Part shown: positions 1 to 6,145 of the stretch, one piece after another
How the letters are laid out: each line of letters starts with the position of its first letter
Numbering within the stretch: the stretch's first letter is position 1
Source: Planctomycetaceae bacterium
GTDB taxonomy: Bacteria > Planctomycetota > Planctomycetia > Pirellulales > Pirellulaceae
Length of the DNA stretch: 13,213 bases
Direction of reading: 5' to 3'
Assembly (NCBI GenBank): GCA_007133715.1
Contig: SLMF01000713.1
Location: forward strand, 1 to 13,213
The notes under the pieces: model-generated
Told to the model about the DNA's origin: nothing
Database searches by the model: none
The model's input: the letters and a program-made list of their open reading frames with translations, nothing else
Translations under genes and position numbers: made by a program

Positions 1-314
1 CTCAGGAACCCGGCACGGCCGCCCAAATCCGCCAGTTCTGTTCGGTGAATTACGGCGTGACCTTCGACATGTTCGCACGGATCGAAGTCAACGGTGCGGG
101 CGCGGCGCCGTTGTACCAGCGGCTGACGTCCCGCGATACCAAACCCATCGGTGCCGGGCCGATCACCTGGAACTTCGAAAAATTCGTGGTCGGCCGGGAC
201 GGCCAAGTCGTCGCCCGCTTCGACCCCCGCACGCGGCCAGATCACCCCGCCCTGGTCGCTACCCTCAAAGCGGAACTGGCCAAGCAGGCACCCGAATCAG
301 CCGACAGGACATGA
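1..314 (+). CDS. Glutathione peroxidase, C-terminal part (5' end outside window)
   Basis: The open frame runs in from the left edge (first full codon at 3) and ends at TGA 312-314, giving about 103 visible residues. The segment QIRQFCSVNYGVTFDMFARI followed by VNG, then TWNFEKFVV and a short acidic/basic C-terminal helix, is the standard second half of the glutathione peroxidase fold. The family reduces hydrogen peroxide and organic hydroperoxides with glutathione or thioredoxin. The Trp of WNFEKF belongs to the known catalytic tetrad; the peroxidatic Cys (or Sec) and the Gln lie upstream and cannot be checked. There is no obvious export signal in the visible part. The gene is convergent with the phosphatase gene, with only 33 bases between the two stops. 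GTG at 45 is an internal codon, not the real start. Confidence 0.9.
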   Translation, partial: QEPGTAAQIRQFCSVNYGVTFDMFARIEVNGAGAAPLYQRLTSRDTKPIGAGPITWNFEKFVVGRDGQVVARFDPRTRPDHPALVATLKAELAKQAPESADRT

Positions 315-347
315 ACCGAAAGCCAAAATCAGAGGCGCCACTGCCCG

Positions 348-1247
348 TCAATCTTCCCCGGAGACTTGCCGCTCCGGGGTCCAACGGGTGGCGTCCGTGG
401 CTCTGCCAAATATGCGGAACGGAGCCAGCAGGTTGTCCTTCAGCGTCGGATGCGTGTCCCGAGCCTGTAACAGCATCAGGGTGAGATCGTCCTGCATGAG
501 ATTGTTGGGATCTTCTTTCAAAATCAGTTCGAGCAAACCGGGTATCAACTCGGCCGGCCGCGAGGCGTCCAGTTGCTGGACCAGCGTCAGAGTACCGTCG
601 GTACCCAGCAAACTGCCCCGACGATGATACGATTCGGGAACAGCATCACTGAAAACCAGCAGCATGTCGCCGTGCTCCAGTCGAGTTTCGGTCATCAGGT
701 AGTCGGTTTCTCGAATAATCCCCAGGGGCATATCGACCAGGGCTTTCGAGGCGGGTTCCGGTCGTTGGATCACGGACCACTCCTGTTTGGCAGCCCGATA
801 GAGCATGGGATAGGGGTGCCCCGCGTTGCACAGAGCCAGGGATCGGCGGGGCGCGAAGTAGGTACCGACCAGAGCGGTTGCAAAACCACCCCGTTCGGCC
901 GCGTCGGAGAACTGTTGGTTCATGGAACGGACCAAGCGGGTTTGCTTGACCAGATTGATGTTCTTCCGCATCAGGTCCCGCAGATAGCGGGCCGTGTCCG
1001 ACGCGCCCGCCCCATGGCCCATGACATCGGCCAACAGAAATCGCGTGATCCGGCCAGAGGCACAGGAGGACAAGTAGTAGACGTCACCTCCGCTGGAGGC
1101 TTGCAGGTGAGGCCGGCTGTAAACCCAGGTGGCCAAGCCGGGCATCTCGAACCCCCGATCGGTCTCGCGGTTTCCCCCCCAGACCTCCATGCACTGCATG
1201 CGTTCCGGCTCGATGTCACGCCGAGCTACTTTCTCGATGGTGCTCAT
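348..1247 (-). CDS. SpoIIE/PP2C-family serine/threonine phosphatase, stand-alone domain
   Basis: This 299-residue protein carries the motifs of the SpoIIE (PPM/PP2C-like) phosphatase domain in order: GGDVYYL (Asp55), ADVMGHGAGAS (Asp74), FATALVGTY at 122-130, NAGHPYPMLY at 141-150, LLVFSDAVPES (Asp201) and QDDLTLMLL (Asp253-Asp254). The aspartates are the expected Mn/Mg ligands, so it should be active. Family members dephosphorylate Ser/Thr-phosphorylated anti-sigma antagonists or similar regulators. The usual TDGLxE motif reads SDAVPE here. Only about 50 residues precede the domain, so there is no GAF, PAS, HAMP or receiver input domain and no membrane segment; it is probably cytosolic. The ATG at 1247 is preceded by GGAGGGAAAGGTGG, a purine-rich ribosome-binding region. 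It lies 166 bases downstream of the Gfo/Idh/MocA gene on the same strand. No kinase or antagonist partner is visible, so its target is unknown. Confidence 0.88.
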   Translation of the reverse strand: MSTIEKVARRDIEPERMQCMEVWGGNRETDRGFEMPGLATWVYSRPHLQASSGGDVYYLSSCASGRITRFLLADVMGHGAGASDTARYLRDLMRKNINLVKQTRLVRSMNQQFSDAAERGGFATALVGTYFAPRRSLALCNAGHPYPMLYRAAKQEWSVIQRPEPASKALVDMPLGIIRETDYLMTETRLEHGDMLLVFSDAVPESYHRRGSLLGTDGTLTLVQQLDASRPAELIPGLLELILKEDPNNLMQDDLTLMLLQARDTHPTLKDNLLAPFRIFGRATDATRWTPERQVSGED

Positions 1248-1413
1248 GAAATCGCCACCTTTCCCTCCCGTTAGGCCGATTTGGTTTGGAGTTATAGTGT
1301 CTCCATTTCAATTTTTCAGGGGGGGGTGTTCCAAATTATCCCGAATTGGGAAGACAAAACGGAGGAAACCAAGGGGGGCTACGGGGTTCCGACCCGTCCG
1401 ACCCGTTCCGACG
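1248..1413. other. Intergenic gap between oxidoreductase and phosphatase genes
   Basis: The gap holds a run of eight G (1319-1326) and a short tandem repeat: TCCGACCCG twice (1388-1396, 1397-1405), then TTCCGAC, just past the oxidoreductase stop. I see no convincing terminator or promoter here. On the minus strand TATAAC occurs ahead of the phosphatase gene, but no -35 element sits at proper spacing. Whether the two genes share a transcript is open. Confidence 0.4.
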
Positions 1414-2766
1414 TCAGACCCTGTCGGCCCAGGGGCGTTCCCACTCACCGCGGTACTCGCGAGCCAACCGCTGGTTGGCCTGGTCGTCTCCGACCACGCG
1501 TCCCTGTTCGGCATCCCACTCCAGGCTGCGTCCCAATTCCATCGAAAGGTTGGCCAGGATGCAGCAGGCGGACGAGATATGGCCGTCTGCGATCGAGGCG
1601 ATCGGTGGGCGGCCTTCGCGGCGTGCTTCGAGAAAGTCCTGCAGGTGGCGGCGGGTGGCGGGTGCGGCAAATAACTCGGTCGGCGTGTGCTGTTCGTCCT
1701 CGGGATAATCCGCCCGTTCGTCCAGAAACTCGCCACGCTCCGTTTCGCCACCGCCTCGCGGCGTGAACTCGTACCAGCGAATGTTCAACTTCAGCGTACC
1801 CCTTTCACCGTACAACGTGGCACCCCACGGCTGTTCCGGATCGGGGTTCTGCCCCCAATTCCGCTGATTCCAAACGATTTGCAGATTCCCGTAATCGAAC
1901 AACGCGGTCTGCGTGTCGTGGGTATTGACGATCGAATCCTCGGGCCGCATCAGGATCCCGCCGGTGGCCGAAATGCTGCGGGGCCAACCCAGGTCCAGGA
2001 AGTAGCGGACCAAATCCAGGAAGTGGACACACAGATCGCCCGTCTGCCCGTTGCTGAACTCGCGGAACGCCCGCCAGCTACGCGGGTGAATCCGGGGGTT
2101 GTAATCCCGCCAGGGTGCGGGTCCGACGTAAGTTTCCCAGTCCAGATGTTCGGGCGGAGCCTCACTCGGTGGAAATCGGCCAGGCCCGCCATAGTAACTG
2201 TGCAGGTCGATATAACCGACACGGCCCAGTTTCCCGGTCTTCAAAAACCGGTCCCGAGCTTCCAATAAATGCGGGGTGCTCCGCCGCTGGAAACCAACTT
2301 GCACCGTGCGGCCGTATTTCTCAGCCGCCGCAACCATCGCTTGCCCCTCGGCCACATCCCAGCTGATCGGCTTCTGCACATACACGTCCGCACCCGCCTG
2401 GCATGCCGCCACCGTCGGCAGACAATGCCAGTGGTCGGGCGTACCGACCAGCACGATCTCCGGACGCTGCTCGGACAGGAGCGTGCGATAATCGCCAAAG
2501 GTCGCAGGCCGGTTCTTGGACGGCTGCCGCTGCGACACCAATTCCGCCGCCTCCTCCCGCTTGAGACGATCCACATCGCACAAACCCACCACCTCGACCG
2601 GCGCCACCTGGAGCAGGTGAAACAGGTCCGTCTTGCCGTACCAGCCGCAGCCGATCAGCCCGACCCGCAGGGGTTCTTCCGTGGCCGCGGCAAACACACC
2701 ACGGCTGCCAGCGGCCAGCGAGGCAGCCCCGCCGGCAGCCAATTGCAGGAATTCACGCCGTTTCAT
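1414..2766 (-). CDS. Gfo/Idh/MocA-family oxidoreductase with Tat signal
   Basis: The 450-residue protein begins MKRREFLQLAAGG, a twin-arginine (RREFLQ) signal followed by a hydrophobic Ala-rich stretch and an Ala-rich end near residue 28, so export as a folded NAD(P)-bound enzyme is likely. A Rossmann domain follows: RVGLIGCGWYG (about 34-44) is the dinucleotide-binding turn, CDVD (63-66) ends beta-2, GTPDHWH (108-114) and VQKPISWDV (130-138) match the family, with QKP in place of the usual EKP. The C-terminal half has GDLCVHFLDLVRYFLDLG (243-260) and ends EWERPW, typical of planctomycete members. The family oxidises or rearranges sugars, inositols and derivatives; the substrate cannot be told from sequence. 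The start is fixed by AAGGAG eight bases upstream of ATG 2766 and by the Tat signal; an upstream open extension to 2928 is not protein-like. Divergent from the CBM9-like gene, same strand as the phosphatase gene. Confidence 0.9.
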   Translation of the reverse strand: MKRREFLQLAAGGAASLAAGSRGVFAAATEEPLRVGLIGCGWYGKTDLFHLLQVAPVEVVGLCDVDRLKREEAAELVSQRQPSKNRPATFGDYRTLLSEQRPEIVLVGTPDHWHCLPTVAACQAGADVYVQKPISWDVAEGQAMVAAAEKYGRTVQVGFQRRSTPHLLEARDRFLKTGKLGRVGYIDLHSYYGGPGRFPPSEAPPEHLDWETYVGPAPWRDYNPRIHPRSWRAFREFSNGQTGDLCVHFLDLVRYFLDLGWPRSISATGGILMRPEDSIVNTHDTQTALFDYGNLQIVWNQRNWGQNPDPEQPWGATLYGERGTLKLNIRWYEFTPRGGGETERGEFLDERADYPEDEQHTPTELFAAPATRRHLQDFLEARREGRPPIASIADGHISSACCILANLSMELGRSLEWDAEQGRVVGDDQANQRLAREYRGEWERPWADRV

Positions 2767-2828
2767 GATTATCACTCCTTGAGGGTGTTTGCGAATTGCA
2801 GTCGGAGTGGAATGCCGACCGCCGCTGG

Positions 2829-2856
2829 GAACCGCGATTGTCGATTCCCGCGGTTC
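2829..2856 (-). promoter_or_regulatory. Inverted repeat in the leader of the oxidoreductase gene
   Basis: GAACCGCG (2829-2836) and CGCGGTTC (2849-2856) are perfect complements around a 12-base loop. It lies about 63 bases upstream of the oxidoreductase ATG, so it could be a leader hairpin or an operator. Function is inference; in GC-rich DNA an 8-bp stem can arise by chance. Confidence 0.25.
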
Positions 2857-2954
2857 GCCTTTGCACGTTCCTCCCGTTATCCCATAGCTGCCGGAGTTGG
2901 TAAAGCGGCGGAGGCGGGAGACACGCAAAAGCGTTTGCGGTAGCCGTCGGCGGC

Positions 2955-2983
2955 TGGAACCGGCCGCCTCGCAGGTTTATACT
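2955..2983 (+). promoter_or_regulatory. Candidate sigma70-type promoter for the CBM9-like/FIST pair
   Basis: TATACT (2978-2983) is a good -10 hexamer and is preceded, with a 17-base spacer, by TGGAAC (2955-2960), a weak -35 (three of six matches to TTGACA). It would give a leader of about 135 bases before the ATG at 3127. It is the best promoter-like pair I found in this gap, but single matches of this quality are common. Confidence 0.3.
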
Positions 2984-3126
2984 CGGAAGTCGGTGCCGCT
3001 CTCGTAGTAGGCAGATCGGCCGGGCCCGAGGACCAACCGCGGGGCACCGCCCGAGTCTTGCTTCAGACGGCACCTGACGGCAACGGGGCGAACAACAATC
3101 CACTCTTGCAGCGAGGAGGATTCATG

Positions 3127-4164
3127 ATGCGAAGAGCAGTGTACCTGCTGCTGATGATCAGCTTGGTCTCCGTCGCGGAAGCAGGCGAGGGCCTGAGACT
3201 CCGCATGGACGCGGTGACGGTACCCCCGGCAACCGGGCCGCTCGTATTTGTGGTCGCACACAATGCGGGGGATGCCGTGTACCAGGGTCAAGTATCGCTG
3301 GAGGGGCCCTCGGGCTGGCGACTGACTCCGGCCGAACGGCCGCTGGAACTGGCGGCGGGCGAGACCCAGCGGCTGGCGTTCAACGTGGCCGATGGTCGGA
3401 CCGCTGCGGACAACCGCTATGTGTTCGAGATCACCGCCTGTGACGGCGATGCGGCTTGGACTCGGCGACAAGAGATTTTCGTAGCCAGTGCGCCCTATTT
3501 CAGCCCACCCATCGATGGTGAAACCACCGAATGGTCGGATGCGATTCCGATCGTATTTACCAGCGAAGGGTTGCGGACGACGGTCAGCACGCATTGGAGC
3601 CGCCGCCGTTTTTCGCTGTTGGTCGCGGTGGAAGAAGAGCAGCTCCTACCGTTCGATCCGGCCGCTGCGCCGGATCAGCCGTTCGACGCGGTCCAATTTG
3701 CCATCACTCCGTTGGAAATGGCGGAGTCCGCGGAGGAGCAGCGAGCGTTGCGTTACGAGTTCCTGCTGGTTGCCGAGCCGGACGGTCCGGGGCGCTGCTT
3801 CCAGCTGGCCGATCCCGACACGCCTTGGGAAACGTTCTCGCAGCCTCGGGCGCTCGAGCCGCTGGAAGTGGAGCGGGCTCAGGTGGCGGTCTGGCGTGCG
3901 GAAGGGGTCACGTACTATGCGTGTTCGCTGCCGTTCCTTCCGATGCGGGATACGGTGCGGCCCAGCGAAGGCCGCGAGTTCTATTTCTCGGTCTTGGTCC
4001 ACGATCCCGATGGCACCGGAGTTCGCGATCTGGGGCAACCGGCCGGGTTGTGGCCCAGCGAACAGGACCAGCGATCCTGGAGCCGGTGGCCCGGTGCCGT
4101 GTGGCCGGAACCCGGCCCGCGAGCGAATCGTGTCCGCTGGGGCTTTTGCAGTTCCCTGTATTGA
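3127..4164 (+). CDS. Secreted protein with CBM9-like carbohydrate-binding domain
   Basis: The 345-residue product starts MRRAVYLLLMISLVSVAEAG, a Sec signal peptide probably cut after AEA (17-19). Residues about 25-120 look like a beta-sandwich of the NEW3/Ig type (GPLVFVVAHNAGDAVYQGQV, then LELAAGETQRLAFNV). Residues about 125-335 resemble carbohydrate-binding module family 9: the opening PPIDGETTEWSDA (127-139), a central FDAVQFAITPL strand, and the closing FYFSVLVHDPDGTG followed by Trp-rich WSRWPGAVW. Such domains bind sugar ends outside the cell; no catalytic domain is present. ATG 3127 sits seven bases after GGAGG (3115-3119); the in-frame ATG at 3124 is also possible but spaced too closely. 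A FIST-domain gene follows after 32 bases with its own AAGGAG, so the two are probably cotranscribed. The CBM9 assignment is by pattern and needs a profile search; an Ig-like/DOMON-type secreted protein is the alternative. Confidence 0.75.
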   Translation: MRRAVYLLLMISLVSVAEAGEGLRLRMDAVTVPPATGPLVFVVAHNAGDAVYQGQVSLEGPSGWRLTPAERPLELAAGETQRLAFNVADGRTAADNRYVFEITACDGDAAWTRRQEIFVASAPYFSPPIDGETTEWSDAIPIVFTSEGLRTTVSTHWSRRRFSLLVAVEEEQLLPFDPAAAPDQPFDAVQFAITPLEMAESAEEQRALRYEFLLVAEPDGPGRCFQLADPDTPWETFSQPRALEPLEVERAQVAVWRAEGVTYYACSLPFLPMRDTVRPSEGREFYFSVLVHDPDGTGVRDLGQPAGLWPSEQDQRSWSRWPGAVWPEPGPRANRVRWGFCSSLY

Positions 4165-4196
4165 TTTGTTATCACATCCGAAAGGAGCTTTGGAAC

Positions 4197-5267
4197 ATGT
4201 CGTGGAAAACTCTTGCAGATCGGGCAGTTCGGGGCATTTGCCCCTTGGCCATGCTCGCTCTTCTGGCGGGTGCGTTGGTGGCGGACGAGACGGTTTGGCA
4301 GACAGCGGTCAGTCAGGCGGACGCGCCGATTATCTTCCGCACGGTGCTGGTTGAAGATGAGGTGGAAGAGCCGGCGGCGGCAGGCGCTGCGGCTGCCCGT
4401 CAATTGTTGGCGGCTTTGGGCGATGCGCCCCTGCAGGCGGTGCTGGTCTCCGAGTGCTTCGAGGACCTGGACTACAAAGAGGAACTGCTCCGCGGGATCG
4501 GAGCGGTGATCCCCGCCGAACGCATCTACGGGACTTCGACCTACGGATCGTTCACTCACCAGGGCACCGGCGGCTTTGATACCGTCAGTCTGTTGGGCAT
4601 TGCGGGCAACGGCATTGCGGTCTCGGCAGCCCTGGTCACGGAGATGGGCACCAGTCGTTTAGCGTTTGAAGAGGACGAGCCGCTGATCAAGGAACGGCTG
4701 CACGTAGCGGGCAAGCAACTGGCCGAAAAACTGCCCCGAACCGATCAGGATCGCCTGCTGATTCTACTGGCCGACGCCCACTCGCCCAAAAACCAGTACC
4801 TGGTCGAGGGCGTCCAAAAGGTGGTGGGCGACGATTTTGCGATTACAGGCGGCAGCGCCAATCGGAATGCGGGCCAGACCTTTGTGTACTTTCAGAATCA
4901 AGCCTACGAGGACGGTGCGGTGGCACTGATGCTGTCGGGCGATTTCCAACTGGTCCTCTCTGGCCGCAAGGCGATGGAGGAAGACGAAGTCATTTCGTCG
5001 GCCCGAGACGGCATGCAGGAGGCGCTCGAGGGGTTGGAAGTGAGTCCGCTGTCCGTGCTGGCGTTCAACTGTGCTGGCCGGCGTGGGCGGCTGCAGCGCC
5101 CCGTGGAAGAGCTGAATGCGATCCGCGAAGTCCTGTCCGCAGACATCCCCCTGTTCGGGCTGTACTGCGCTGGCGAAGTCGGACCACTGGATCCCACGGA
5201 AGCCAAGCCGGGAGTGCGGTGCGGAGGCAGCGGCTGGCACGTGATGTTCACGGTGATCGGCCGTTGA
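4197..5267 (+). CDS. Exported FIST-domain protein
   Basis: The 356-residue product has an N-terminal hydrophobic segment (ICPLAMLALLAGALVA, 14-29) read as a Sec signal peptide ending near VADE. The rest is a FIST sensory module: FIST_N at about 75-250 (AVLVSECF, IYGTSTYGSFTHQGTGG, LLILLADAHSPKNQYLVEG, FAITGGSA) and FIST_C at about 250-355 with the diagnostic PLFGLYCAGEVGPLD (318-332). FIST domains are proposed to bind small ligands and are usually found in cytoplasmic signalling proteins next to kinases or chemoreceptors. Here the domain is alone and exported, which points to a periplasmic or extracellular binding role (inference). ATG 4197 is preceded by AAAGGAG (4181-4187). It lies 32 bases after the CBM9-like gene, suggesting joint expression. 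A perfect hairpin 45 bases past the stop may end the transcript. The ligand is unknown. Confidence 0.85.
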   Translation: MSWKTLADRAVRGICPLAMLALLAGALVADETVWQTAVSQADAPIIFRTVLVEDEVEEPAAAGAAAARQLLAALGDAPLQAVLVSECFEDLDYKEELLRGIGAVIPAERIYGTSTYGSFTHQGTGGFDTVSLLGIAGNGIAVSAALVTEMGTSRLAFEEDEPLIKERLHVAGKQLAEKLPRTDQDRLLILLADAHSPKNQYLVEGVQKVVGDDFAITGGSANRNAGQTFVYFQNQAYEDGAVALMLSGDFQLVLSGRKAMEEDEVISSARDGMQEALEGLEVSPLSVLAFNCAGRRGRLQRPVEELNAIREVLSADIPLFGLYCAGEVGPLDPTEAKPGVRCGGSGWHVMFTVIGR

Positions 5268-5311
5268 GAGATCCGCGGGTTCGAGCGAAGTGGTTTTACC
5301 TGGAAGCAGGG

Positions 5312-5356
5312 CCCCGCGAGCGACGGGCGATCGCTCTTGCAGCAACGCTCGCGGGG
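5312..5356 (+). terminator. Candidate terminator hairpin after the FIST gene
   Basis: CCCCGCGAGCG (5312-5322) is perfectly complementary to CGCTCGCGGGG (5346-5356), with a 23-base loop. The loop contains GCGATCGC and an alternative GAGCGA/TCGCTC pairing. It begins 45 bases after the stop. No T-tract follows, so it is not a canonical intrinsic terminator; it could equally be a dispersed repeat. Confidence 0.35.
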
Positions 5357-5694
5357 TGCTAGGATGAAGGACGTAGGGCAATCCGCTCTGCCATGTTCGT
5401 GCTGTCGGTGCAGTTTTTTGGTGAGCCGATAACGAGAACCGCAGGGGGCCGATTACTTGGCTTCGATCGCGTGTATAGCCGCCGTGGGCGATTTCGTCCC
5501 TCCGACGGATCACACAAACCGGGGCCTGGGTCCCCACTTGATTTCGCGGGCTCTCACAAAAGTCACCGCCACGGCATTACGGTGGACAGATTGCCCTTTT
5601 TTTGTGGGGTGCAGACGGTGCCGATCCGGCCAGAAGCGGCGGCCAGTCTTCGGGCGAGCGATGCCGGACTCCCGCTCGCTGCTTTCGACTCTCC

Positions 5695-5776
5695 CGGATG
5701 CCCCCGGCTTGCCCAGGGGGTGTTTCACGCATTAGCAAGGAGCGTAAACACCCCCCGGGCGAGCCGGGGGCATTCG
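5695..5776. repeat. Large imperfect inverted repeat (31-bp arms)
   Basis: The arms 5699-5725 and 5746-5772 match at 25 of 27 positions as an inverted repeat. The pairing continues outward to 5695/5776 through one wobble. After a one-base bulge at C5726, the loop itself closes with ACGC (5727-5730) and GCGT (5742-5745), leaving ATTAGCAAGGA as the apical loop. One of the two arm differences gives a G-U pair in the plus-strand RNA and the other in the minus-strand RNA. No transposase or target-site duplication is visible. It is best read as a dispersed, MITE- or REP-like hairpin element or a structured RNA. Confidence 0.6.
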
Positions 5777-5815
5777 ATGGTTGGGGTGGCGGAGGGAGGT
5801 AGCTTGGAGCGTAAA
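5733..5815 (+). repeat. Short direct repeat pair, TAGCnnGGAGCGTAAA
   Basis: TAGCAAGGAGCGTAAA (5733-5748) recurs as TAGCTTGGAGCGTAAA (5800-5815), 67 bases later, with only the two bases AA/TT differing. The first copy forms the loop and start of the right arm of the large hairpin; the second is outside it and has no matching left arm. Confidence 0.45.
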
Positions 5816-5920
5816 AAGCCTCGGAAAAGTCGGGTGCGTTCCCGCCTTACTTGCCGGTTGCCATCGACAAGAATGTCCCCTGTATCACGAATCCCTCACT
5901 GCGGATCAACCAGGGGGATC

Positions 5921-5940
5921 GTCGGGCAGGAGTGCCCAAC
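5921..5940. repeat. Small hairpin with GGAG loop
   Basis: GTCGGGCA (5921-5928) pairs with TGCCCAAC (5933-5940) except at one position, around a GGAG tetraloop. A near-palindromic intergenic motif of this form resembles ones I associate with planctomycete genomes (from memory, not verified). The role is unknown. Confidence 0.3.
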
Positions 5941-6132
5941 CTACGGGGAGACGCAGCAAGCAACTTCCGGCCTGGGTGGCCTATCAATTCTGATTTGCGG
6001 CACTAGCTCTGCAAGACCTTCCCTAGACGGGGGGAGTGCGAATCCGGAAAATCTCGCTAGCCTCGCTCGGCGCAATCTGCTATCGTTCTCCGCCCGCCCC
6101 AACTGCTGGCGACCCCAACAGGAGCCTAGTGC

Positions 6133-6138
6133 AAGGAG
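6133..6138 (+). promoter_or_regulatory. Ribosome-binding site that fixes a GTG start
   Basis: AAGGAG lies seven bases before GTG 6146. The protein similarity to YhaN-type ATPases also starts at that codon (VAKLQIDRFGEW). The ATG at 6150 is in another frame and stops at once. This settles the start against the much longer open frame. Confidence 0.65.
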
Positions 6139-6145
6139 CCTACCC

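Larger units (their letters stand above)
2767..3126. other. Divergent intergenic region
   Basis: This 360-base gap separates the minus-strand oxidoreductase from the plus-strand CBM9-like gene, so both promoters should lie in it. It contains the ribosome-binding sites of both genes (minus-strand AAGGAG at 2775-2780, plus-strand GGAGGA at 3115-3120), an 8-bp perfect inverted repeat (2829-2856), and a candidate plus-strand promoter around 2955-2983. I see no small gene in it. Confidence 0.5.
5268..6145. other. Long non-coding region with repeats and hairpins
   Basis: 878 bases lie between the FIST gene stop and the GTG of the 906-residue gene. One frame stays open here and joins the downstream gene, but its translation is rich in Arg/Ser/Pro/Gly with no domain, so I treat it as non-coding. 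The region holds an 11-bp hairpin (5312-5356), a hairpin with about 31 bp of stem (5695-5776), a 16-base direct repeat (5733, 5800) and a short GGAG-loop hairpin (5921-5940). The stretch 5360-5690 shows nothing I can name, and no tRNA fold was seen. Confidence 0.6.

Noticed and set aside
2767..2928. Longer N-terminus for the Gfo/Idh/MocA protein (ATG near 2928)
   Set aside because: It would bury the Tat signal, and the AAGGAG site lies directly before ATG 2766.
5695..5776. Insertion sequence with terminal inverted repeats
   Set aside because: Only about 20 bases separate the arms, so there is no room for a transposase, and no target duplication is visible.
6031..6060. Possible tRNA T-arm (GTGCGAATCCGG)
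   Set aside because: It lacks GGTTCGAATCC, and no acceptor or anticodon stem can be built around it.
5393..6145. Open frame that would extend the 906-residue protein by about 250 residues at its N-terminus
   Set aside because: The translation has no domain character and runs through a large hairpin; the family similarity and an AAGGAG site both begin at GTG 6146.
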